NCBI RefSeq assembly: GCF_002742635.1
Contig: NZ_PEGF01000002.1
Span: 1,488,001-1,552,000, forward strand
DNA length: 64,000 nucleotides
From: Caulobacter sp. X
Lineage (GTDB): Bacteria; Pseudomonadota; Alphaproteobacteria; Caulobacterales; Caulobacteraceae
Direction of reading: 5' to 3'
Position 1 is the first letter of the stretch. Each line of letters opens with the position of its first letter. Made by a program: the position numbers and the translations under genes. The notes below the pieces were generated by a model. It was not told the DNA's origin. It ran no database searches and worked only from the letters and a program-made list of their open reading frames with translations. This document shows, one piece after another, positions 26,871 to 35,606 of the stretch.

Positions 26871-28268
26871 ATGCCACGCGACGCGGCCGCAACGGCGCTC
26901 CCTCCAGAGCGGCCGCGCGGCCCCATCCTTACCGACCTGATCGAACTGCTCCGCCTTGCGGGGCCGGTCGTGCTGTCGCGCCTGGGAATCATGGTCATGG
27001 GCCTGACCGACGCGATCGTGGTCGGTCACTACTCGGCCCAGCAGCTGGGCTTCCACGCCATGGCCTGGGCGCCGTCGTCGATCTTCGTGACCATGAATGT
27101 CGGGCTGCTGGTCGGGGTGCAGGTGATGACCGCGCGCGCCATAGGCGCGGGACGGCGGCACGAGACCGGCGCGGTGCTGCGCCGGGGACTGACCTACAGC
27201 CTTTGGCTTGGCCTCGGCGGCATGGCGCTGCAGGCGCTGCTGGGACCATTGTTCCTGCACAGCCTGGGCCTGAAGGACGGCCTCGCCGACGGCGCGACCT
27301 TGCCGCTGATCGTCTTCTCGCTGTCCCTGCCGATCTATTCGGTGTCGGTCGTCCTGACCTTCTGGCTGGAAGGGCTGGCGCGGCCGACGCCGGGCGCGGT
27401 GATGATGTGGCTGGCCAATCTGGTGAACCTGGCGGCCAACCTGCTGCTGGTGCCCGGGACCTTTGGCCTTCCGGCGCTCGGCGCCACCGGCGGGGCGTGG
27501 TCGACCTTCGCCGCACGCGTGGCCCTGGTCGTGGCGCTGGCGATCTATGTGCTGCGAATGAAGGACTCGCGGGAGCTAGGCGTCTTCGACAAGCCCGCGC
27601 GCGATCGGCCCGCCGAGATCGAGCAGCGGCGGATCGGCTATGGCGCCGGCGCGTCGAACTTCTTCGAGGTCTCGGCCTTCGCCGGCATGAACCTGGTGGC
27701 CGGCTGGATCGGCGCCCTGGCCGTCGCGGCCTGGGCGGTGGTGCTGAACGTGGCGGCGATCATCTTCATGATCCCGCTGGGCGTCGCGTCAGCGACCGCG
27801 GTGCAGGTGGGACGGGCCTATGGCGCGCGCGACCCGGCCGGCATGACCCGCGCCGGCTGGATCGCCTTCAGCGTGATCGCCGTCATTGGCGTCATGGCGG
27901 GCCTGCTGCTCTATCCGACCCGCCACTGGGTGGCCTTGGCCTATACGACCGATCCGGCGGCGCTGGAGCTGATCCTGCCCGCCCTGGTCCTGACCTGCTT
28001 CTTCCTGGCGCCCGACGCGGTGCAGGTGGTGGCGGCTCAGGCGCTGCGGGCGCGGGGCGAGGTGTGGGTCCCGACCATCACCCACCTGATCAGCTACGCC
28101 CTGGTCATGGGACCGCTCGCCTGGTGGCTGGCGATCCCGCGCGGCATGGGCCTGAACGGCGTGGTGCTGTCGGTGATCGTCACCAGTTTCCTGGCGGCCG
28201 GCTTCCTGCTGGCGCGGTTCAGAATCCTGGATCTGCGAGATCGGAAGCTGGCGCGCGACGGCGCCTAA
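26871..28268 (+). CDS. MATE-family multidrug efflux transporter
   Basis: A 465-residue membrane protein with twelve hydrophobic helices arranged as two similar halves, as in NorM/MATE antiporters. The first half starts LLRLAGPVVLSRLGIMVMGLTDAIVVGHYSAQQLG; the second starts GASNFFEVSAFAGMNLVAGWIGALAVAAW. MATE proteins export cationic drugs and metabolites using a proton or sodium gradient. The ATG at 26871 is used; a GTG at 26862 would add three residues. It diverges from the stress-type SDR gene, and its stop overlaps the stop of the convergent gene at 28265 by four bases. Confidence 0.88.
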   Translation: MPRDAAATALPPERPRGPILTDLIELLRLAGPVVLSRLGIMVMGLTDAIVVGHYSAQQLGFHAMAWAPSSIFVTMNVGLLVGVQVMTARAIGAGRRHETGAVLRRGLTYSLWLGLGGMALQALLGPLFLHSLGLKDGLADGATLPLIVFSLSLPIYSVSVVLTFWLEGLARPTPGAVMMWLANLVNLAANLLLVPGTFGLPALGATGGAWSTFAARVALVVALAIYVLRMKDSRELGVFDKPARDRPAEIEQRRIGYGAGASNFFEVSAFAGMNLVAGWIGALAVAAWAVVLNVAAIIFMIPLGVASATAVQVGRAYGARDPAGMTRAGWIAFSVIAVIGVMAGLLLYPTRHWVALAYTTDPAALELILPALVLTCFFLAPDAVQVVAAQALRARGEVWVPTITHLISYALVMGPLAWWLAIPRGMGLNGVVLSVIVTSFLAAGFLLARFRILDLRDRKLARDGA

Positions 28269-29161
28269 GCCCCCAGGATCCAGCCTTCCTCGGTCTCCGC
28301 CACGGCCAAGGCGTCTTCGTCGAGACCCTTGGGCGCGGCGAAGACGGCGGCCAGCTTGCCGGCCTCGTCGAGCTTGGCGAAGTGTTCGGCCAGCTCCCGC
28401 ACCTGGGCCAGATCCTTGACCTCGCCCGGCGCGGGCACGGCCTTCAGCAGCGACGGATAGACCTCGGCCACGACGACCTCGACGCCCTCGAGGTCGGCCT
28501 CGGTCAGGGCCTTGAAGCCCGTCTCGAACGGCCAGACCCGCACCGCCTCGCCGCGCGCGTCCTTCAGGCGACGCACGGCGGGGATGCCGACGATCGCCTG
28601 ACCGCCGACCGAGCCGTTGTAGTAGAGCTTCCAGATCGAGTGCGCGCCTTTCGCGGCCTTGTCGGCCTGGCGGAACTCGGGAAGGTCGTCGGGACCGTGC
28701 TCGCGGACGCGCTTGGGCTGCAGCGTCGTCAGGGCGTCCTTGGGCGGGCAGCCCCAGAACGGGAAGGGCCCGCCGGTCAGGCGCCGGTTGATCTCGGAGC
28801 CGACGCCGAAGCGGTTGTTGGTGTTGTCGGCCTTGTCCTTGACCATCTTGGCCAGCTGGTCCCAGACCGCGCGCCAGGGCTTGTCGCCGGGCAGGGCCAG
28901 CGCCTTGGCGAGGCCGCGCGGGAAGCCCAGCGGGAAGTCGAAGCCGACCAGGGCCCGCTCGCCGCGCTTCTTCAGGTCATCGAGGATCGCGGTCAGGCGC
29001 GTTTCGGCCTCGGCGCGGGTGGCCGGATTGTAGCTCTCGAAGCTGAGGCGGAAGCGCACGTCGCGCTTGAGCACGCCGATCCAGATGGAGTCCGCGCCCG
29101 TGCTCGGCTTGGCCGCGGCGCTCCAATCCACGATCACATAGGCGCTGAACAGACGCGACAC
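28265..29161 (-). CDS. Conserved hypothetical protein with RNase H-like (DUF429-type) features
   Basis: A 298-residue soluble protein. The N-terminus AYVIVDWSAAAKPSTGADSIWIGVL puts an aspartate on a first strand, and ALVGFDFPLGFPRGLA supplies a second, the layout of DUF429-type RNase H-like folds. NNRFGVGSEINRRLTGG and FWGCPPKD follow, then WPFETGF and VVAEVYPSLL with a late acidic residue. Proteins of this kind have been labelled as cobalamin biosynthesis CbiG in some genomes, but there is no cobalamin gene here and I do not adopt that name. The acidic residues suggest a nuclease-like fold; the activity is unknown. Confidence 0.65.
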   Translation of the reverse strand: MSRLFSAYVIVDWSAAAKPSTGADSIWIGVLKRDVRFRLSFESYNPATRAEAETRLTAILDDLKKRGERALVGFDFPLGFPRGLAKALALPGDKPWRAVWDQLAKMVKDKADNTNNRFGVGSEINRRLTGGPFPFWGCPPKDALTTLQPKRVREHGPDDLPEFRQADKAAKGAHSIWKLYYNGSVGGQAIVGIPAVRRLKDARGEAVRVWPFETGFKALTEADLEGVEVVVAEVYPSLLKAVPAPGEVKDLAQVRELAEHFAKLDEAGKLAAVFAAPKGLDEDALAVAETEEGWILGA

Positions 29162-29251
29162 GGCAGCCGGCTCCGAAAGAGAAACGAAGTGGCGCTTCTA
29201 CTCTTCCGGGAGCCGCGCGGCCAGATCATCAAAGCGCTTGACGCGCCGATA

Positions 29252-31246
29252 TCAGGCCGCGTCGCGGATCTTGGCGGTCGGGCCGATCGGGCGGCCGTTG
29301 CGGGCGAACCAGCGGATCGGCGGCTCGCACGACGGGCCCAGGGCCGCGCGAACGATGGCCGGCGGACGGCGCTCTTCCGGCGTCATGAACAGGCCGTTGG
29401 TCTTCAGCTTCAGGCCAGCGGCCTTGTGGGCGCCCAGCATGGTCAGCGGCACGGCCAGGACCAGACCCAGCAGGATCGGCGCGGTCGAGGTGAAGAGGTC
29501 GGGCGTGAACCAGAAGGCGCCGGCCAGGATCAGGCCGGCGACGCTGATCCAGCCCATGGCGGCCGAGGCTTCCTTGAAGCTGACCTTGTCGGCGTTGCGA
29601 CGCTGGGTGGCCCAGCCGCCGACCTTGCCGGCGAGGATCTCGACGATGGCGCGGGTCTGGGTGAACATCAGCATCGGCGCGACCAGGGCCGACAGCAGCA
29701 TCTCGACGGCGAGACCCGCGGCGATGCGGCGCTTGCCGCCGAAGCCCTTGACCTCGGCCTTGCGGTTCAAAACCAAGATCGCGCCCAGGATCTTGGGCCC
29801 GAACAGCAGCACGAAGGTGATGATCATCGCCCAGGCGGTGGCCTGGATCTCGCGCCAGTCGATCAGGGCGTGGGCCGCGGCCTGCAGGTCGGCCATGGTG
29901 AAGGCCGCCTTCTTCAGCTCGGGCATCAGGGCGCGCGAGGTGATCCCGGCCGTCAAGGCGATGAACCACAGCGGCGACAGGGCGTAGCTCAGTACGCCGA
30001 TCACGAGGTGCAGGCGGCTCATCCAGTGCAGGCCCGGCAGACCGACCAGCGGCACGTGCTGGATGTTGCCCCGGCACCAGCGACGGTCGCGGGTGGCGAA
30101 GTCGAGCAGGTTCGAGGGGCTCTCTTCGTAGGAGCCTTCCAGGTACGGCGCCAGGTGGACGCTCCAGCCGCCGCGGCGCAGCAGGGCGCTTTCCAGGGCG
30201 TCGTGGCTCATCACCTCGCCGCCGAAGGGCTTGGGGCCGGCCAGATGCGGCAGGCCGCAGGTCTCGGCGAAGGCGCGAGTGCGGACGATGGCGTTGTGGC
30301 CCCAGAACGAGCTCTCCGTGCCCGACCACCAGGCCAGGCCCGTCCAGGCGACGCGGCCGTACAGGCGGGTGGCGAACTGCAGGGTGCGGGCGAAGATCGT
30401 CTGGCCGTTGATGATCATCGGCATGGTCTGGATCAGGCCCGCGCCCGGGTGGCGCTCCATGGCGTCGGCCAGGCGAACCATCGCCTCGCCGGTCATCAGG
30501 CTGTCGGCGTCCAGGACCAGCATGTGCTCATAGGCGCCGCCCCAGCGGCTGACCCAGTCGGCGATGTTGCCGGCCTTGCGACCCGTGTTTTCCTTGCGGA
30601 CGCGATAGTAGACGTTGCTGTGGGCCTCGCGGCGGAAGCGGGCGAAGCAAGCCTGCTCGGCCAGCGCCACCTGGGCGTCGCGCGTGTCGCTCAATACGAA
30701 GATGTCGAAGTGGCGGCTCATGCCGGTCTCGGCCAGCGAGGCGTCCATGGCGCGCAGGCGGGCGAAGACGGCGGCGGCGTCCTCGTTGTGCACCGGCATC
30801 AGGACGGCGGTGCGGGTGTGCAGCTTGGGCATCGGCTTTTCGCTGTCGATGCCCAGCGGATCCTTGGGCTTGCCCAGCAGGATCACGAAACCGGCCACGG
30901 CCGTGCAGAACCACAGCGACAGGGCCAGGAACAGCGGCGCCAGCAGGGTCAGGACGATGGCTTCCAGCCGGGTCACGCCGCCCAGGGCGATGGTGTCGAA
31001 GGTGGCTTTCCAGCCGGCGCAGCCCATCACGATGGTCGCCAGGGCGACGATCCAGCGGCGCATCGTCATGTTGGCGACCAGCGCGGCGGCGCGGCGCGGA
31101 CCGCCTTGCCAGAAGCCCAGCGGCTGGACCGGCATGGCCAGCGGCGCCTCGGTGGGGATCTCGACGGTGTCCCGCCGCTGCACGACCTGATCGAGGGACA
31201 CGCTCGTGGAGGTGCGCACGTCGAAGAGGGCGGAACGATCGCTCAT
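29252..31246 (-). CDS. opgH: Glucans biosynthesis glucosyltransferase OpgH (MdoH)
   Basis: A 664-residue inner-membrane family 2 glycosyltransferase. Two N-terminal membrane helices precede the catalytic domain with TAVLMPVHNEDA, the metal-binding DAD in VLDADSLMTG, and the acceptor motif RDRRWCRGN (QxxRW-like); several C-terminal helices follow. OpgH polymerises UDP-glucose into the backbone of periplasmic glucans. No opgG is adjacent, so the partner lies elsewhere or is absent. OpgH has been reported as essential for cell shape in Caulobacter crescentus. The ATG at 31246 matches the family N-terminus (MSDRSALFD); the frame extends further upstream without support. Confidence 0.92.
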   Translation of the reverse strand: MSDRSALFDVRTSTSVSLDQVVQRRDTVEIPTEAPLAMPVQPLGFWQGGPRRAAALVANMTMRRWIVALATIVMGCAGWKATFDTIALGGVTRLEAIVLTLLAPLFLALSLWFCTAVAGFVILLGKPKDPLGIDSEKPMPKLHTRTAVLMPVHNEDAAAVFARLRAMDASLAETGMSRHFDIFVLSDTRDAQVALAEQACFARFRREAHSNVYYRVRKENTGRKAGNIADWVSRWGGAYEHMLVLDADSLMTGEAMVRLADAMERHPGAGLIQTMPMIINGQTIFARTLQFATRLYGRVAWTGLAWWSGTESSFWGHNAIVRTRAFAETCGLPHLAGPKPFGGEVMSHDALESALLRRGGWSVHLAPYLEGSYEESPSNLLDFATRDRRWCRGNIQHVPLVGLPGLHWMSRLHLVIGVLSYALSPLWFIALTAGITSRALMPELKKAAFTMADLQAAAHALIDWREIQATAWAMIITFVLLFGPKILGAILVLNRKAEVKGFGGKRRIAAGLAVEMLLSALVAPMLMFTQTRAIVEILAGKVGGWATQRRNADKVSFKEASAAMGWISVAGLILAGAFWFTPDLFTSTAPILLGLVLAVPLTMLGAHKAAGLKLKTNGLFMTPEERRPPAIVRAALGPSCEPPIRWFARNGRPIGPTAKIRDAA

Positions 31247-31529
31247 ATCGTCAGATCTCGGACTTTTTCCGGCGAACCGGGCTCTCTCCGCGTGTTTCGC
31301 CGCCTCAGCCCCTTTCCGCATCGCCGTGGGTTCGCTAGGGGAACCGTGCAAGCGCGCGTGACGGATTCATGACGGCAAAAACCGGCGTGGAGAAGCACCG
31401 GCGACGCACACAGTAAAACCTCGATCACAAATTCGCTACCAGAAATCACGCCGATTTCGCAGTTGCGAGAAAATACACCGACCGCGCGCCGGGCGAGCGA
31501 TGCTCGCCTTCTGGGGGAATTGAGCTAAG

Positions 31530-31883
31530 ATGATGAATTGCCGGCATTTCTTGGTTTTGGCCGGCGTTCTGGCGCTTTCGGCCTGCGGCGATGCGTCCGA
31601 GACCTCGCCCGCGAAGCCCGCGGCGGTTGAGGCCATGCCCTCGACCGAAGCCCTGCCGGCCTACGACGCTCAGGGCGTTATCGCCAGCCTGGACGGCCAG
31701 ATTCTCACGCTCGATCACGACGGCGCGAGCGCGGCGGGACTCAAGCCCGGTCGCGACAAGTTCAAGGTCTATGCCGACGTACTGGCCGAGGCGCCGATCA
31801 CCCCCGGCGCGCGGGTGAAGTTCCAGTTCAAGAAGGCGCCGACGGGGCTCGAGGTGTCGAAGCTCGAGCCCCGCGACGGATAG
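31530..31883 (+). CDS. Lipoprotein with CusF-like domain lacking metal ligands
   Basis: A 117-residue predicted lipoprotein. The signal peptide ends in the lipobox LSAC (C19), followed by a Pro/Ala/Glu-rich linker. Residues 48-114 (GVIASLDGQILTLDHDG to VSKLEPRDG) match the five-strand CusF_Ec barrel that binds copper or silver in the periplasm. However, the segment that supplies Trp and two Met ligands in CusF (WPAMTM) reads LKPGRDKF here, so copper binding in the usual way is unlikely. A second ATG at 31533 is equally possible. The gene is single, with a GGGGGA site upstream. Confidence 0.7.
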   Translation: MMNCRHFLVLAGVLALSACGDASETSPAKPAAVEAMPSTEALPAYDAQGVIASLDGQILTLDHDGASAAGLKPGRDKFKVYADVLAEAPITPGARVKFQFKKAPTGLEVSKLEPRDG

Positions 31884-31895
31884 GCGAAGCGCGGC

Positions 31896-32921
31896 TTAGC
31901 TCAGCTTCACGAGCATCTTGCCCAGGTTCTCGCCCGAGAACAGCTTCAGGAAGGCGTCGGGCGCGCGCTCCACGCCTTCCTCGACGGTTTCCTTCCAGGT
32001 GATCTTCCCGGCCTTGATCCACTCGGCCATGTCCTTGGCGAACTGCGGGAACATGTCGGCGTGGTTCGAGACGATGAAGCCCTCCAGGCGCAGGCTCTTG
32101 CCGACGGCCAGGATGATGTTCGACGGCCCCTCGGGCTTACCGGTCTCGTTGTACTGCGAGATCATCCCGCACAGGGCGAAGCGGGCGAACGGACGGGCCG
32201 AGTTGATCGCCGCCTCCAGGTGCACGCCGCCGACGTTCTCGAAATAGACGTCGATGCCTTTGGGGGCGACCTTGGCGAGCTCGGCCACCACGTCGGGCGT
32301 GGCCTTGTAGTCGATCACGTGATCGACGCCGATCGACTTCAGGAAGGCGACCTTCTCGGGACCGCCGGCCGAGCCGATCACGGTGTGGCCCTTCAGCTTG
32401 GCGATCTGGCAGACAACTGAGCCCACGGCGCCCGCGGCCGCCGAGACGAAGACGACATCGCCGTCCTTCAGCGCCGCGATGCGAAGCAGGCCGACATAGG
32501 CGGTCAGGCCGGGCATGCCAACCACGCCCAGGAAGGCCTGGGGCGGGATGCCGTGCGTTTCGATCTTGGTGATCGCGCCCAGACCGCCCGCCGCGAGAGC
32601 CTTGGGCGAGGCGTTATAGGCTTCGCGCCAGCCGAACATCGAGTTGACGATGTCGCCCGGCTGGAAGTTCGGATCGTTCGAGGCGACGACCTCGCCGATC
32701 GCGCCGCCCTGCAGGGCCTGACCTAGCTGGAACGGCGGCACGTAGCTGGGGCGATCGTACATGCGGCCGCGCATATAGGGGTCGACCGACATCCACAGGT
32801 TCCGGACCTGGATCTCATCAGGACCCGGCGCGGGCAGGTCGACGGTGGCCAGTTCGAAGTCCGAAGCCTTGGGCAGGCCGACGGGACGGCTCTTCAGGCG
32901 GATTTCGCGCGACGTGGTCAT
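31896..32921 (-). CDS. Zinc-independent NADP-dependent MDR oxidoreductase (CurA-like)
   Basis: A 341-residue medium-chain reductase of the leukotriene B4 dehydrogenase / CurA group. The Rossmann loop VFVSAAAGAVGSVVCQIAKLKG (near 150-171) has the AxGxVG pattern, followed by GSAGGPEKVAFLKS; VGMPGLTAYVGL and WMSVDPYMRGRM are family signatures. Structural and catalytic zinc ligands are absent, as expected. These enzymes reduce activated double bonds with NADPH. A TAAAC-GGAT-GTTTA palindrome lies 38 bases upstream of the start, fitting a TetR-type operator. It converges with the CusF-like gene. Confidence 0.87.
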   Translation of the reverse strand: MTTSREIRLKSRPVGLPKASDFELATVDLPAPGPDEIQVRNLWMSVDPYMRGRMYDRPSYVPPFQLGQALQGGAIGEVVASNDPNFQPGDIVNSMFGWREAYNASPKALAAGGLGAITKIETHGIPPQAFLGVVGMPGLTAYVGLLRIAALKDGDVVFVSAAAGAVGSVVCQIAKLKGHTVIGSAGGPEKVAFLKSIGVDHVIDYKATPDVVAELAKVAPKGIDVYFENVGGVHLEAAINSARPFARFALCGMISQYNETGKPEGPSNIILAVGKSLRLEGFIVSNHADMFPQFAKDMAEWIKAGKITWKETVEEGVERAPDAFLKLFSGENLGKMLVKLS

Positions 32922-32958
32922 GATCTTCCTCCCTTGGCCGAGCCAAGCGTTGTTAATT

Positions 32959-32972
32959 TAAACGGATGTTTA
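32959..32972. promoter_or_regulatory. Candidate TetR-family operator
   Basis: TAAAC-GGAT-GTTTA is a perfect 14-bp palindrome in an AT-rich spot between the divergent genes at 32921 and 33036. AAAC-N4-GTTT palindromes are common TetR-family sites next to oxidoreductase genes. The same bases also give TTAA-N7-TTTA, one base from the CtrA consensus, but I favour the palindrome. Confidence 0.35.
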
Positions 32973-33035
32973 GCGCGTCCTTAGGGAAGGCTCCAGTGCT
33001 TCTATGAGATCGCGAAGCGGAGTAGACAGCGCGCC

Positions 33036-33968
33036 ATGACCCAGACTCTGAAAGCGGGCGTCGTCGGCGCCGGAGTGTTCGGCGGCTATCACGCCAAGAA
33101 GTACGCGGAGCTGCCCGACGTGACGCTGGCGGCCGTGTTCGATGTCGATCTGGCGCGGGCCCAGGCGCTGGCCGGGCCGCTGGGCGCCCAGGCCTTTGAC
33201 GACATGGACGCCTTCCTTGCCGCCGTCGATGTGGTCACCGTCGCGACGCCGGCCGTGCACCACGCGGGCGCGGCCTTGGCGGCGCTGAAGGCGGGCAAGC
33301 CGGTCTATTCCGAGAAGCCACTGGCCGTGACGCCGGAGGACGCCGACAGGATGGTCGCCGCCGCCGCCAAGGCGGGCGTGCCGCTGGCCTGCGGTCACCA
33401 GGAGCGCGTGGTGTTCCAGGCCATGGGCTTGCTCGATATCCCCGAACAGCCGCTGCGCCTGGAGGCGGTGCGGCGCGGCACGCCCTCGGACCGCAACCTC
33501 GACGTCTCGGTGGTGCTGGACCTGATGATCCACGACATCGACCTGGCCCTCGCGCTGTGCGACGGCGAGCCGGTGGCGGTGGAAGGCGAGGGAGCGATCA
33601 CCCGTTCGACGTCGCTGGCCAATCCTCACCTCGATTGGGTGAAGACCGAGGCGACCTTCGACAACGGCTTCACGGCCGTGTTCGACAGTTCGCGCGTCGC
33701 CGAGGCCCGCGAGCGGACCATGAAGGTCGTCTATCCGTCAGGCGAGGTCGAGATCGACTTCCTGACCCGCGCCTTCCGTAACACCACGCCCTATCCGCTG
33801 ATCGAAAACTTCACCGAGACCCCGGCCGGCAAGGACCCGCTGGGCCTGTCGGTCGCCGGCTTCCTGGCCGCCGTGCGCGGCGAGGCGCCCCGACCGGTCG
33901 TGACGGGGGAGGAGGCGGCGCGGGCCCTCGACCTGGCGCTCGCGGTGGAGCAGGCGGTCGAGGGCTAG
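33036..33968 (+). CDS. Gfo/Idh/MocA-family oxidoreductase
   Basis: A 310-residue NAD(P)-dependent oxidoreductase. The dinucleotide loop GVVGAGVFGGYHAKKYAEL is at residues 6-24, VDVVTVATPAVHH near 65-77, and the conserved YSEKPLAVTPEDA (Glu-Lys-Pro) near 90-102; the C-terminal domain supplies the substrate pocket, with DLMIHDIDLAL including the catalytic-type His near 166. Substrates of this family are sugars or cyclitols and cannot be told from sequence. It is followed after 27 bases by the LysE-type exporter, probably in one transcript. Confidence 0.85.
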   Translation: MTQTLKAGVVGAGVFGGYHAKKYAELPDVTLAAVFDVDLARAQALAGPLGAQAFDDMDAFLAAVDVVTVATPAVHHAGAALAALKAGKPVYSEKPLAVTPEDADRMVAAAAKAGVPLACGHQERVVFQAMGLLDIPEQPLRLEAVRRGTPSDRNLDVSVVLDLMIHDIDLALALCDGEPVAVEGEGAITRSTSLANPHLDWVKTEATFDNGFTAVFDSSRVAEARERTMKVVYPSGEVEIDFLTRAFRNTTPYPLIENFTETPAGKDPLGLSVAGFLAAVRGEAPRPVVTGEEAARALDLALAVEQAVEG

Positions 33969-33995
33969 CCGCCGCGATCAGGAGAGGAGACGGTC

Positions 33996-34634
33996 TTGCC
34001 GCACGACGCCTGGCCGATCGACCCGTCCGTCTTGGCGCCGTTCCTGGCCGCGGTGACCCTCATCGAGCTGACCCCTGGTCCCAACATGGGTTATCTGGCC
34101 GGGCTCTCGGCGGTGGAGGGGCGGCGCGCGGGCCTGATCACGGTCGCGGGGATCACCTGCGGCCTGCTGGTCTACATGCTGGCCTCGGTCGTCGGCCTGA
34201 CAGAGATCCTGAGGGTCAACCGGCATCTCTACGATCTGCTGCGCTGGGCGGGCGTCGCCTATGTCGCCTGGCTGGCGATCGACGTCTGGCGCGGCGGAGA
34301 GAAGGCCGAGACGCTTCGAGACGGTCGGAGCGATTGGGCGCATTTCCGCAGAGGCCTGCTGACCAACCTGCTGAACCCGAAGGCGGCGCTGTTCTATGTC
34401 ACTTTGCTGCCGGGCTTCGTTCAACCCGGCCATGCCTCGCCCCTGAACCAGGCCCTGATCCTGGGCGGCGCGCACATCGTGGTCAGCATCGCCGTCCATG
34501 GGACGATCGTGCTGTCTTCCGATGGCCTCGCGCGCCGGTTCGCCGTGGTCGGCGCCAGCGTGTTGGCGCGGCGGCTGTTCGCGGTCGCGCTGCTCGCCAC
34601 CGCCGCCTGGATCGCCGTGGAGACGGGCCGCTGA
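33996..34634 (+). CDS. LysE/RhtB-family amino-acid exporter
   Basis: A 212-residue membrane protein with about six helices. The N-terminal FLAAVTLIELTPGPNMGYLAGLSAVEGRRAG is the LysE/RhtB signature (TPGPN), and GLLTNLLNPKAALFYVTLLPGF in the middle is the second conserved motif. Such proteins export amino acids or homoserine lactones. It starts at a TTG (33996) behind a strong GGAGAGGAG site; no ATG fits the family start. It lies just downstream of the Gfo/Idh-type gene. Confidence 0.88.
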   Translation: MPHDAWPIDPSVLAPFLAAVTLIELTPGPNMGYLAGLSAVEGRRAGLITVAGITCGLLVYMLASVVGLTEILRVNRHLYDLLRWAGVAYVAWLAIDVWRGGEKAETLRDGRSDWAHFRRGLLTNLLNPKAALFYVTLLPGFVQPGHASPLNQALILGGAHIVVSIAVHGTIVLSSDGLARRFAVVGASVLARRLFAVALLATAAWIAVETGR

Positions 34635-34637
34635 GGC

Positions 34638-35552
34638 TCAATCGTCGAGGTCGAACGGCAGCTCGTTCTGATCGCTGGGCGTCTCGCGACGGGCCTTAGA
34701 GACCGGCTTGTAGGTCGGCTCGGGCGGCGGCGGAGGCGGCGGGTCGTCGTCCCACGGCGGGTCGTCGAACATGTCCGGCTCGGCTGAACGGGCCGGCGCC
34801 GCGGCTGGGCGAGCCACCTGGTCGAAGGTCGAGTGACGAGACGTCGGCGACGCTACGGGGGCGGGCGCCGGCGGATCGAACATGCCGTCATCGTTCTCGT
34901 ACGGGTCGTCCTCGTAACGCTCGTCAATCGGCTCGAGCGGCGGCGCGACGGGCCTAGGCGGCGCGGCCTGCTGCGGCGGAGGCGGAGCCGTGACAGCGAC
35001 TGGAGCGGCCTTTTCCGGACGAGGCGGCAGGGGGCGTCGGACGATGGCCTCACAGCGCGCGAGCCAGCGGTTGGCTTCCTGCACAAGTTCGCCGGCCGAG
35101 CGGCTTTCGCGGCGCTGCTCGTCGCCCGGCGCCCAGAGGTCCAGCGTGAAGTCCGGGTGGCGCGGATCGTCGAAGACTAGGCGCAGGGTGACGGTGTCGG
35201 CCTGAGGCGACATGTGATCGATCGCGCGGCGGCCCTCGCCCCGGAAGACCCGGCCCATCACCTGGTTGTCGACCAGCAGCTCGGCGCCGGTCAGCTCGTC
35301 CAGGCGATAGACCAGGCACCAGCCGCCACGATCCCAGGCCACGGCCAGAAGGTTGGTGGAGAACGAGAAACCCGCGCCCCGGCCGCGTCCGCGCGCGACG
35401 ATCACGCCCTCCGGCTCGCTCTTGAGCACGTTGCGCAGGGCGCGGCGGATGCGCCGGTCCTCGTCGCCGTACCAGATGGCGAAGCTGCCCATGAACGTCA
35501 CCGCCGTGCCGGCGATGGCCACGAACAGCAAAAGACGCGCGAGTTCGCTCAT
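34638..35552 (-). CDS. Membrane-anchored protein with disordered Pro-rich tail
   Basis: A 304-residue protein. Residues 5-27 form one membrane helix (LARLLLFVAIAGTAVTFMGSFAIWYG). Residues 30-175 form a soluble domain of mixed strands and helices with no motif I recognise, including GFSFSTNLLAVAWDRGGWCLVYRLDEL. Residues 175-304 are low complexity: Pro/Ala-rich and acidic, with PPPPQQAAPP, DPYENDDGMFDPP and a DDDPPPPPPPEP run, ending in an acidic LPFDLDD. The tail is probably disordered and may span or contact partners. Its 3' end meets the LysE-type gene; upstream is xth. Confidence 0.6.
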   Translation of the reverse strand: MSELARLLLFVAIAGTAVTFMGSFAIWYGDEDRRIRRALRNVLKSEPEGVIVARGRGRGAGFSFSTNLLAVAWDRGGWCLVYRLDELTGAELLVDNQVMGRVFRGEGRRAIDHMSPQADTVTLRLVFDDPRHPDFTLDLWAPGDEQRRESRSAGELVQEANRWLARCEAIVRRPLPPRPEKAAPVAVTAPPPPQQAAPPRPVAPPLEPIDERYEDDPYENDDGMFDPPAPAPVASPTSRHSTFDQVARPAAAPARSAEPDMFDDPPWDDDPPPPPPPEPTYKPVSKARRETPSDQNELPFDLDD

Positions 35553-35606
35553 GGGCGGCAGACTAGCGGCGGTTGCGATTCCCGCCCAGAGGGGCGAGCG
35601 GTCGCG

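Noticed and set aside
26783..31372. A 1529-codon open frame on the plus strand across the MATE gene and antisense to opgH
   Set aside because: It lies in the wrong frame of the MATE gene and on the antisense strand of opgH, is low in normal protein motifs and rich in Arg/Gly/Ala/His, and exists only because stop codons are rare at this GC content.
32958..32972. CtrA site (TTAA-N7-TTTA)
   Set aside because: It has one mismatch, the palindrome explains the same bases better, and the flanking genes show no cell-cycle link.
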